This document shows positions 1 through 5,052 of a DNA stretch of 5,052 nucleotides, piece by piece. The notes beneath the pieces were generated by a model. It saw nothing but the letters and a program-made list of their open reading frames with translations, was not told the origin of the DNA and ran no database searches. Each line of letters opens with the position of its first letter. Positions within the stretch are counted from its first letter, which is position 1. The position numbers and the translations under genes were made by a program. Source of the stretch: an uncultured Clostridia bacterium (GTDB taxonomy: Bacteria; Bacillota; Clostridia; Oscillospirales; Acutalibacteraceae); contig CAMCIX010000141.1 in assembly GCA_945875045.1 (NCBI GenBank), positions 1-5,052 on the forward strand, given 5' to 3'.

Positions 1-46
1 TACACACTGCATATCGTCGGCAGCGTCAGATGTGTATAAGAGACAG
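1..46 (+). other. Untrimmed Illumina Nextera (Tn5) adapter at contig end
   Basis: These bases are synthetic. Positions 1-5 (TACAC) match the end of the P5 flow-cell oligo. Positions 6-13 (ACTGCATA) match the i5 index known as S506/N506. Positions 14-27 (TCGTCGGCAGCGTC) are the Nextera read-1 overhang, and 28-46 (AGATGTGTATAAGAGACAG) are the 19-bp Tn5 mosaic end. The four parts lie in the exact order of a finished Nextera library molecule, so chance is not credible. Phage sequence starts at base 47. Read on the minus strand the adapter adds the peptide LSLIHI plus a stop to the portal gene; on the plus strand it gives a spurious start with peptide MCIRDR. Both peptides are well-known contamination signatures in protein databases. 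Confidence 0.99.
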
Positions 47-1231
47 GCCCAGCGCTACCTCGTTTGCGCCGCTTTGGGTTAAGGTGTTGTTAATAAGCGC
101 CTGCGCGCTGCTGTCAAAATTCTTTGAAAAATCGGGCGGCGCGACATATTTTACCGCTCCCGCGACCTCCTCGCTGCTGCCGAAGACCTTAATTATCTGC
201 CCGGGCTCGTTTGTAATCCCCTCGGGCACAATATCGCCGTTCACCACAAGCATAGGCATACCCGTTGTCATAGCTGACCAGACGTTTGCGGTTATCATAC
301 GGTTAATGGCTATCTGATTGGGAATAAGATAGGTGATTTCGCTCTCGCCGTAGATTATTCCGCCCTGCTTTTCCCAAGAGAATATTGCAAGAGGATAAAG
401 GCTTAGCCCCGTGTCAAAATCCCCTCTTACTACCGCATTCTCGGTGACCTTTACACTTTTAATTGTATAGCCGCCGCCCGCTTTATATTCCTTATAAAGC
501 TTTGTAAGCACGGTAATTTTTCCGTCGGCGGAGCCATCCTCTATCGCCCTTAAGGTAACCAAATCCGCCCCGAACCTACGCGCCTCGCGTATTACCTCGG
601 CGGTTTCGCGGCGGCTTGATATAATAATGTAGGGTTGTTTTTGCAGCTCCTCCTCGTACGGGTCGCCGAAAAATACGTTTTCGATATTAAGCACCTCGCA
701 GGCGATGTCCCCCTTTATCGGAAGCTTTTTCTCCTCGTCCGCGAAAATACCCGTTTTTACCTCGCTGTCCCAATAGGTATAAAGCACGCCCGTGCCCGTA
801 ATATAAGCGTTTCTAAGCAGTCGCTCCTCCAGCTGACCTAACTTAACCCTTTCCGCCGTAACCCCGTAATAGGAGCTAAGCGCCCTCATAACGCCGTTAA
901 TTTCCATCTCTTCGGCTACAGCTTTTTTGGAATAACCTCCTTTTGAGCCCGCATCGGGTTCAGATAAAACGGTAGGAATCCCCTCGGCGGAAAAGCTTAC
1001 CGAAATGGGATTGCTTAATATCTGTGACATTTTGTAGTCTCCGATACGCTTTATTACGTTGTGCCTTACAAGGGGTCTGTCGTTACCGCATTTTGCGCCG
1101 TACCATTGGTCGCCTACATAAAACCGCTCGTTTATGCGGTTCTGCTCGTACATTCCGCGATTTCCCAGACTCGCCTTAAAATCCGCCGCCTTAAGGTACT
1201 CGCCGAAAATTTCAAAAGGCTTGCTGTTCAT
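47..1231 (-). CDS. Phage portal protein, C-terminus cut off by contig end
   Basis: The portal forms the dodecameric ring at one capsid vertex through which terminase pumps DNA and to which the tail attaches. The call rests on overall resemblance to portal proteins of Bacillota phages. The N-terminal block (residues 31-72) contains NRINERFYVGDQW, then RHNVIKRIGDYKMSQIL. GTGVLYTYWD follows at 146-155, with a beta-rich section ending NIENVFFGDP at 182-191. A helical stretch, YGESEITYLIPNQIAINRMI, spans 294-313, and TLTQSGANEVALG is at 383-395. Assignment to an SPP1/HK97-like versus P22-like subfamily is uncertain. The ATG at 1229-1231 has a GGAAGGGAG ribosome-binding site (1238-1246), 6 nt away. 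Residues 1-395 are genuine; an open frame continues to 26, but its last six residues and TGA are adapter. Portals usually have roughly 420-550 residues, so a substantial C-terminal part is missing. It is the last visible gene, after the capsid gene, an unusual place for a portal. Confidence 0.88.
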
Positions 1232-1257
1232 ATTTTTCTCCCTTCCTGTTAAACCGA

Positions 1258-1282
1258 TTAAGGGGAGACCCGCTCCCCTTAA
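1258..1282 (-). terminator. Hairpin between capsid and portal genes (possible attenuator)
   Basis: This is a perfect 10-bp inverted repeat: TTAAGGGGAG at 1258-1267 and CTCCCCTTAA at 1273-1282, with a 5-nt loop. It starts about 19 nt after the capsid stop codon. On the minus strand the stem is followed by TCGGTTTAAC, not a proper U-run, so it is at best a weak intrinsic terminator. Because portal is needed in far fewer copies than capsid protein, a leaky terminator or an mRNA-stabilising stem here would make sense; that role is inferred. The CTCCCCTT arm is also nearly complementary to the portal ribosome-binding site. Confidence 0.5.
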
Positions 1283-1300
1283 CCTATTAATATTGCCTTA

Positions 1301-2476
1301 TCAGGCTACCGTTACGGTTGCGACATTGGAGTTGACGCCCGCAAAGCCGTCGGCGATAACCTTTACAAAGTAGTAGTATTTGCCCTTTGTAAGGGTGGTC
1401 GGAATTGTGAAGGAGGCGCCTTTCGCTCCGCTTATCTTAACAGGCGATCTTCCGTCTGCGTCCGCGCAGGAATACCACTGGTAGGTAAGCGCGGCGGTGC
1501 TTGTTGCGGAAACGGTTAGCGAGCCGCTTATACTGCCTGCGGTAACGCTCTTGCTTGCAGGCTGGGTATTAATCTTAATTTCAGGTGCAAGCCAAGCCCA
1601 AATCGCGTCAAGCCCGCTCTTATTTACAAATACGTCGTAGTAAATACGGTAATCGAACTTGTAAGCGTCGGCGTCAATGTTCTGTTCGGGGGTGAAAATT
1701 CTCATCTTCTCGGTCTTCTTGACAAGGTGAGCCCCGCTCTTCGGGCATACAAGCATATAAACCTCGCGGGAGCTTGCCGCGGGAGTAAAGCCGCCCGCCT
1801 CGGTATTTCTGAAGGTATAAGCGGTTCTCATACGCTCGGATACCACGGGGATAATCGCCACGCCGTTAATCGACTTAACCTTTAAGGTAACCTCCCCCTG
1901 CTTAAAATCGGAAACGGTAATCATACGGGATATTTCGGCGGAGTTTTGGAGCGCGGCGTACATATAGCTGTCAACAAAGGCGACTAACTCCTCGTCGTAG
2001 CCCGCAACCGACTGAACCTCGTTGATAAGACTGCAAAGCGCCTCATAGGGCTTTGAGGTGTCGCCCTTAACAAGGTTTGAGCGTGTCGCCGCAAGTCCCG
2101 CCAGCTTAGAGATTACATAGGCGTCGCACTCGGGGACAACCTTAGTACGTACATATTCGCCCAAAATCTTGCCCGCAAGGTTTGCAATGCCCGTCTCGCT
2201 CATATCCTCGCGGTCAATCTGCAGGGAACGGGCGCGGTCCATCGCCATTGTATAAGAGGTATTTGCCACGGTAATAGCGCCCTTTGTAAAGCCCGTATCG
2301 CGGTCATAGTCCGCAAGACCCTGAAAATCCACGTCGGGGATTATTACGGTTTTAGCCCCCACAAATTTAGCGGCGAGCGCATTGTCGGCAAAAAAGCCGG
2401 TCGCGCTTTTCTGGGCAAACATCTTATCAAGCTCGGTTGAATATCTTGTTGCGTTTTCGATTGAATTTATAGACAT
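1301..2476 (-). CDS. Major capsid protein with C-terminal Ig-like domain
   Basis: This is the main shell subunit, presumed to have the HK97 fold. Residues 1-297 form the capsid part. Recognisable capsid-like features are TVIIPDVDFQGLADYDRDTGF near 43-65, the helical QIDREDMSETGIANLAGKILGEYVRTKVVPECDAYV around 87-122, and the closing strand block DAYKFDYRIYYDVFVNKSGLDAIWAW (about 270-295). Residues 298-391 form a separate immunoglobulin-like domain. The ATG (2474-2476) has a strong AAGGAG site at 2484-2489, 7 nt away, fitting high expression. It follows the scaffold gene by 24 bp, the classic scaffold-capsid pair. No prohead protease gene is visible, so assembly probably depends on the separate scaffold. 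The call rests on sequence character and position, not a database match. Confidence 0.9.
   Translation of the reverse strand: MSINSIENATRYSTELDKMFAQKSATGFFADNALAAKFVGAKTVIIPDVDFQGLADYDRDTGFTKGAITVANTSYTMAMDRARSLQIDREDMSETGIANLAGKILGEYVRTKVVPECDAYVISKLAGLAATRSNLVKGDTSKPYEALCSLINEVQSVAGYDEELVAFVDSYMYAALQNSAEISRMITVSDFKQGEVTLKVKSINGVAIIPVVSERMRTAYTFRNTEAGGFTPAASSREVYMLVCPKSGAHLVKKTEKMRIFTPEQNIDADAYKFDYRIYYDVFVNKSGLDAIWAWLAPEIKINTQPASKSVTAGSISGSLTVSATSTAALTYQWYSCADADGRSPVKISGAKGASFTIPTTLTKGKYYYFVKVIADGFAGVNSNVATVTVA
1304..1585 (-). other. Ig-like domain region of the major capsid protein
   Basis: Residues 298-391 of the capsid protein look like a bacterial/phage Ig-like beta-sandwich. It starts PEIKINTQPASKSVTAG, which is the usual entry strand. 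It has the core tryptophan motif LTYQWY (330-335, W334), a VKISGAKGASFTIP turn-strand, a GKYYYFVKV strand at 365-373 in the position of the usual G-x-Y-x-C, and a final SNVATVTVA strand. There is no disulphide pair: C337 is alone and Y369 takes the place of the second cysteine. The domain is encoded directly in frame, with no slippery site or overlapping frame needed. Such domains on phage heads are thought to bind glycans or mucus, or to stabilise particles; which applies here cannot be told. Confidence 0.85.
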
Positions 2477-2500
2477 AATTTTTCTCCTTGTTTTTTTATT

Positions 2501-3142
2501 TTATCGCCAAAGTCCCTTTAAAAACTCGGCAGTTTCGGGGCTTACTCCCCCTCGTCGGTCGGTTTGCGAGCCAATGCTCGCATTGTTCGCGTCCTCGCTT
2601 TGCGCGGCGGCCTTTCGGGCGTTTCTTTTGGCGGTATGGCGGTATCTTAGGTACTCGTCAAGCAAAAGCGTGCCCTTAAGCCTTGCGTTTTCGACAACCG
2701 ATTCCGGCAGGTCGGAAATATCCTTTATTTCGGGAAACTCCTCCTTAAGCTCCTTTAGCCCCAAATCGCCGTCGGGATTATTTTCGAGGCTTAATACATA
2801 ATCGGCTATTTCCTCATTTCCGCCGAACTCCTCTAAAAGCTGCTTTCTTCTCGCCTCTTTATTGCTTTTGTCGAGCGCCTGCAAAAACTCGGAAACGCTT
2901 TTTCCGTCTGACGCGGCAATGCGCCTTAAATAATCATAATCTTCAGAGATAGCGTCGAACTTGAGACCCTTTTGAGCCAATTTCGCCGCCTCGTCAAGCT
3001 CTAAATTTCTGATTTCCTTATTGAATTTTACAGGAATGAGAATTTCATCAGCGGGCTTCGGTATGGTTTCCGTCGCTTCCGCAGTACCGTTTTCCTCCGA
3101 GGTCTCAGGTAGTACCTCGGTATTTAAACCTACATCTTCCAA
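2501..3142 (-). CDS. Head scaffolding protein
   Basis: Scaffolding proteins guide capsid subunits into a procapsid and then leave. This 213-residue protein is rich in Glu, Asp, Lys and Leu and mostly predicted helical. After an acidic, flexible N-terminus, it has the stretch from LIPVKFNKEIRNLELDEAAKLAQKG onward (residues 35-59), then YDYLRRIAASDGKSVSEFLQAL (69-90), both typical of Bacillota phage scaffolds. Near the end come a basic helix, RYRHTAKRNARKAAAQ (166-181), and a short terminal helix, ETAEFLKGLWR, probably the capsid-binding end. I chose TTG at 3140-3142 because GAGAGGAAG (3150-3158) lies 7 nt upstream and the frame then begins just after the preceding gene's stop (3159-3161). An in-frame ATG at 3185-3187 would add 15 basic residues but lacks a ribosome-binding site. 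It lies directly before the capsid gene. Confidence 0.85.
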   Translation of the reverse strand: MEDVGLNTEVLPETSEENGTAEATETIPKPADEILIPVKFNKEIRNLELDEAAKLAQKGLKFDAISEDYDYLRRIAASDGKSVSEFLQALDKSNKEARRKQLLEEFGGNEEIADYVLSLENNPDGDLGLKELKEEFPEIKDISDLPESVVENARLKGTLLLDEYLRYRHTAKRNARKAAAQSEDANNASIGSQTDRRGGVSPETAEFLKGLWR

Positions 3143-3149
3143 AATTATT

Positions 3150-3158
3150 CTTCCTCTC
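3150..3158 (-). promoter_or_regulatory. Ribosome-binding site that fixes the scaffold start
   Basis: GAGAGGAAG on the minus strand directly follows the TAA of the 63-residue membrane-protein gene. It lies 7 nt before the TTG at 3140-3142. The upstream in-frame ATG at 3185-3187 is preceded by an AT-rich stretch (TTTTTTAGCCT) with no purine-rich site. This favours the TTG start and removes an otherwise 29-bp gene overlap. Confidence 0.75.
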
Positions 3159-3350
3159 TTATTTCTGTGACTGCTCCGTGCCGTCATAGGCTAAAAAATT
3201 GCTAAATTCACGGCTTAGCCTTTCGGTCTCCTCTTCGCCGAGGAACGCGCCGCGTTTTATATGCTTTTCACAGCGCGGGGGTCTTGTCCCGAGCAAAAAG
3301 CCCGAAAGAAACGCCGCGACGGCGGTTGCAAAAATTGCCAATGCTGTCAT
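3159..3350 (-). CDS. Small single-pass membrane protein, function unknown
   Basis: This is a 63-residue protein. Residues 3-20 (ALAIFATAVAAFLSGFLL) form one hydrophobic helix. A positive patch follows (RPPRCEKHIKR, 23-33), suggesting the tail faces the cytoplasm, then a short acidic/amphipathic section ending SNFLAYDGTEQ. I recall similar small proteins ending in a motif like NFL-x-YDG-x-x-Q next to terminase genes in Bacillota phages, but know of no assigned role. The ATG overlaps the terL stop as ATGA. GGAGG at 3360-3364, inside the end of terL, lies 9 nt upstream, so translation is probably coupled to terL. The conserved-looking tail, overlap and good ribosome-binding site argue for a real gene. 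It might be a membrane anchor for head assembly or a holin-like protein; neither is shown. Confidence 0.75.
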   Translation of the reverse strand: MTALAIFATAVAAFLSGFLLGTRPPRCEKHIKRGAFLGEEETERLSREFSNFLAYDGTEQSQK

Positions 3351-4651
3351 ATATCCCAGCCTCCGTTCAAATCAGATTCGGTTATATCGGGGCGCGAAGC
3401 AGGTGCTTCCTCATCGGAACACGGGTGAAAATGCTTAACGTCCTCAAAGGCGTACCTTAACGCGTCGCACAAATGGTTGTCGCTGTCCTTAGGCATACGC
3501 TTTCCGTTATCGGCGGCTTTGTCGTCGTAAACGTAGGAGGACAGCTCGCGTATCATATTAACACAATCGGGATTAACCGTGATTTTATACTCATTAATAG
3601 CGGCGATTCCGTTTAAAATACTGTCCCTGCCCTTGACCGACGGGGTAATCCTTGAAATACCGAGCCGCCTTAAATCGTCGTTTGACTTAGGCTCTGCGCA
3701 GTCGGCGCGTATACGCTCCTTAGAAAACCCCATTTTCTTTATTTCCTCGGCTATGTCGCAGTTAAGCATACGCCGTTTGCAAAGCTCGCGGTATATATAA
3801 AGCTCCTTGTCGATAGGGTTTGCCTCAAACGCCACAAAGCCCGTAGGGTCGTTAGTATAGCCGTAGTCAAGCCCGAAAAAGCTTTTCCACTTGTAACGCT
3901 CTTTAGGCGGTATTTCCTTTTTTCCAACGCTCCAGTTTTCGTAAACCAGACCCTCCGAAATACCCCAGTTGCCAAGCCCCGCCACCTCGTATTTGCGGCG
4001 GTTGGTCTTTTTCATCCGCTCAAATACCGCGCGGTCGGTCTCGTCCAAAAACTCGTTTACGAGATAGTTGGTAGAAAAGGTCGCCGTCTCCGCGTTTTCG
4101 GTATCGAAAAAGCGTTTTTTAAGCCAATGCGTTCCGCTCCACGGGTTAAAGGTAAGGGTTGTCTGCTTAAACAGCGGCGGCTCCACGTTTCCCCTCGGAA
4201 CCGATAAATCCAGCTTGTCAAAATCCGCCTCGGACGATATTTCAAATGCCTCCTCTATCCAAACAAAGTTGAGATAGCCTGTCGGCACCGTGGTCGAGGC
4301 GAGCTTTAATACGTCGTCGAAGCCGCGGAAAATTATCCTTTGCCCCGTCGGAAGATAAACCATTTCCATTGGCGAGACGGTATTTTTCCAAAGCTTTGAG
4401 ACCCCTAAACGCTCCTGCGCCCATTTAAGCTGTGCAAAGGTGCTGTCGCGGTGGGTGTTCATAACCTGACGGACAACCAAAAGATTGCTTTTTTCGTATT
4501 TCATAAGCCTGTAAATAAAGTTAAGCGCGGTTGTCGCCGATTTTTTCGAGCCCTTTCCGCCCTTTAAGACCCTGTACCGTTTATCACAGCTCCAAAACTC
4601 GTCGTACCCGCCGCCTATAATTTCGGAAAGCTTAATTTCCGACGTCGTCAA
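3347..4651 (-). CDS. terL: Terminase large subunit (PBSX-type packaging ATPase/nuclease)
   Basis: This protein cuts concatemeric phage DNA and drives it into the procapsid by ATP hydrolysis. The 434 residues show both expected domains. The N-terminal ATPase has Walker A GGKGSKKS (31-38), Walker B FVWIEEA (129-135, with E133/E134 at the acidic positions) and a coupling motif TLTFNP (165-170). The C-terminal RNase-H-like nuclease has acidic residues in GLDYGYTNDP (D262), IRADCAEPKS (D317) and DSDNHLCDALRY (D391/D396). Length and motifs fit the PBSX-type group of Bacillota phages, in which the Lys before the Walker lysine is, as I recall, common. The start is TTG at 4649-4651, because a TGA lies in frame three codons upstream and no other good start follows before the Walker motif. 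It overlaps the terS-like gene by 20 bp and the next gene by 4 bp. Confidence 0.96.
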   Translation of the reverse strand: MTTSEIKLSEIIGGGYDEFWSCDKRYRVLKGGKGSKKSATTALNFIYRLMKYEKSNLLVVRQVMNTHRDSTFAQLKWAQERLGVSKLWKNTVSPMEMVYLPTGQRIIFRGFDDVLKLASTTVPTGYLNFVWIEEAFEISSEADFDKLDLSVPRGNVEPPLFKQTTLTFNPWSGTHWLKKRFFDTENAETATFSTNYLVNEFLDETDRAVFERMKKTNRRKYEVAGLGNWGISEGLVYENWSVGKKEIPPKERYKWKSFFGLDYGYTNDPTGFVAFEANPIDKELYIYRELCKRRMLNCDIAEEIKKMGFSKERIRADCAEPKSNDDLRRLGISRITPSVKGRDSILNGIAAINEYKITVNPDCVNMIRELSSYVYDDKAADNGKRMPKDSDNHLCDALRYAFEDVKHFHPCSDEEAPASRPDITESDLNGGWDI

Positions 4652-4901
4652 TAATTGTCACCGCCCTTGCGCCTCCTTGTTTTTCCGAATCCTTTTCGCT
4701 TACGATTGAACGCAGCTCCTTTATAGCCGAAAGATCCCCCGACGCGGCTTTTTTGTAAAGCGCTATCATTACCGCGGTTTTTCTGGTGGGATTTTTAATC
4801 TCAAATCCCTCGTCTCTAAGCGACTGTGCCTCCGCCTCCGACAGCCTTTCGTTAAGCAGCGTTTTTAGGGTTTTATAAAGCAGCTTGTCATTCTCTCGCA
4901 T
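4632..4901 (-). CDS. Terminase small subunit-like protein
   Basis: The small terminase normally binds the packaging site on phage DNA and hands it to the large subunit. This 89-residue protein is charged and helical. It has the stretch NPTRKTAVMIALYKKAASGDLSAIKELRSI (37-66), resembling the A/L-x-x-x-K-A-x-x-GD-x-x-A-I/A pattern seen in small proteins directly before terL in Bacillota phages. Its tail, AVTIIDDVGN, also resembles the short hydrophobic-acidic tails of such proteins. At 89 residues it is short for a full terS, and I see no clear helix-turn-helix, so the call rests partly on position. The ATG at 4899-4901 has a strong GGGAGGG site (4910-4916), 8 nt upstream. Its 3' end overlaps terL by 20 bp. 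Confidence 0.7.
   Translation of the reverse strand: MRENDKLLYKTLKTLLNERLSEAEAQSLRDEGFEIKNPTRKTAVMIALYKKAASGDLSAIKELRSIVSEKDSEKQGGARAVTIIDDVGN
4661..4668 (-). promoter_or_regulatory. Probable ribosome-binding site for terL inside the terS-like gene
   Basis: AAGGGCGG lies 9 nt before the TTG start of terL. A better match, AAGGAGG, lies at 4672-4678, but 20 nt from the TTG is too far for ordinary use. It may serve as a standby site or be chance. The TTG is supported because the terL frame is closed by TGA at 4658-4660. Confidence 0.45.
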
Positions 4902-4960
4902 TTTGTTTTCCCTCCCGGCGTTTACGATAATACACTAAAGCGATATGGACATTCACCGAC

Positions 4961-4991
4961 AAAAAAACCGCGGAATCCGAAAATTCCGCGG
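4961..4991 (-). terminator. Rho-independent terminator upstream of the terminase genes
   Basis: There is a perfect 9-bp stem, CCGCGGAAT at 4968-4976 and ATTCCGCGG at 4983-4991, with a 6-nt loop. Reading the minus strand, the second arm is followed at once by seven T residues (4967-4961), the standard form of an intrinsic terminator. It lies about 15 nt after the stop codon of the partial upstream gene. It separates that gene from the late operon, so the terminase genes need their own promoter or read-through/antitermination. On the plus strand the stem is followed only by CTTTTAA, a weaker signal. Confidence 0.85.
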
Positions 4992-5006
4992 CTTTTAACC
5001 TATCGC

Positions 5007-5052
5007 TCATATTATATCTTTAATTGTAATTTCTGCCTTTCCGTTAGGCGAC
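5007..5052 (-). CDS. C-terminal end of an unidentified upstream gene (partial)
   Basis: One minus-strand frame enters at the right edge and encodes SPNGKAEITIKDII before a TGA at 5007-5009. The other two frames are closed within the edge sequence. The intrinsic terminator just downstream is what one expects after a gene end. Only 14 residues are visible, so the product cannot be named. In a phage of this type the gene could be a late regulator or other gene before the packaging module, but that is only positional inference. Confidence 0.4.
   Translation of the reverse strand, partial: SPNGKAEITIKDII

Noticed and set aside
1..46. Tn5 mosaic end as evidence of a natural transposon insertion
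   Set aside because: The flanking index, P5 and read-1 primer sequences show it is a library adapter, not a mobile element.
30..317. Plus-strand open frame beginning MCIRDR
   Set aside because: Its start codon and first residues are in the Tn5 mosaic end, and the rest is antisense to the portal gene.
1301..1600. Programmed frameshift joining the Ig-like domain to the capsid protein
   Set aside because: The domain is already in the same frame as the capsid with no intervening stop, so no frameshift is needed.
2382..2801. 139-codon plus-strand open frame across the capsid/scaffold junction
   Set aside because: It is antisense to two well-supported genes, its product is a low-complexity Ser/Phe/Leu-rich chain, and no ribosome-binding site or domain is evident.
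3751..4424. Several minus-strand open frames of 60-74 codons within terL in other frames
   Set aside because: They lie inside the terL motif regions in other frames, have Arg-rich shadow-like composition and lack convincing starts.
4927..4932. TATTAT on the minus strand as a possible -10 box for the terminase operon
   Set aside because: No recognisable -35 element lies 16-18 nt upstream, and A/T-rich hexamers are common here. A promoter after the terminator is expected but not demonstrable.

Overview
The window is one late-gene (packaging and head) module of a tailed double-stranded DNA phage or prophage, with every gene on the minus strand. It reads from right to left as: small terminase-like protein, large terminase, a 63-residue single-pass membrane protein, scaffold, major capsid protein, portal. 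The genes are tightly packed with overlapping or nearly abutting ends. They have strong purine-rich Shine-Dalgarno sites, and two genes (large terminase and scaffold) start at TTG. These traits, the protein types and the near-balanced base composition suggest a phage of a Bacillota/Clostridia-type host, probably from a gut or similar metagenome. The host is inferred; no host gene is present.

Right end (about 4890-5052): the last 14 codons of an unidentified minus-strand gene end at a TGA near 5007. A textbook Rho-independent terminator on the minus strand follows (4961-4991). The terminase genes therefore begin a separate transcription unit or lie behind a read-through terminator. Middle (2501-4901): terS-like and terL overlap by 20 bp, and terL and the membrane-protein gene share an ATGA. 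The scaffold is best started at a TTG with an excellent ribosome-binding site just after the membrane-protein stop. Left part (47-2476): the major capsid protein carries a C-terminal immunoglobulin-like domain fused in frame. After a 10-bp perfect hairpin comes the portal gene.

Functionally, the terminase pair would recognise and pump DNA through the portal into a procapsid built from capsid protein around the scaffold. No maturation protease gene is seen. The order is unusual: in most Bacillota siphophages the portal follows terL directly, whereas here it lies after the capsid gene.

The left edge is not biology. Bases 1-46 are an Illumina Nextera adapter (end of P5, an 8-base index matching i5 S506/N506, the read-1 primer site and the Tn5 mosaic end). 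The apparent C-terminus and stop codon of the portal are adapter-encoded, so the portal gene is cut off by the contig end. I found no tRNA, CRISPR array, insertion sequence, integrase or attachment site. I saw no convincing novel defence or regulatory system. The most interesting items are the Ig-decorated capsid, the gene order, the hairpin between capsid and portal, and an apparent scarcity of GATC and GGCC sites.
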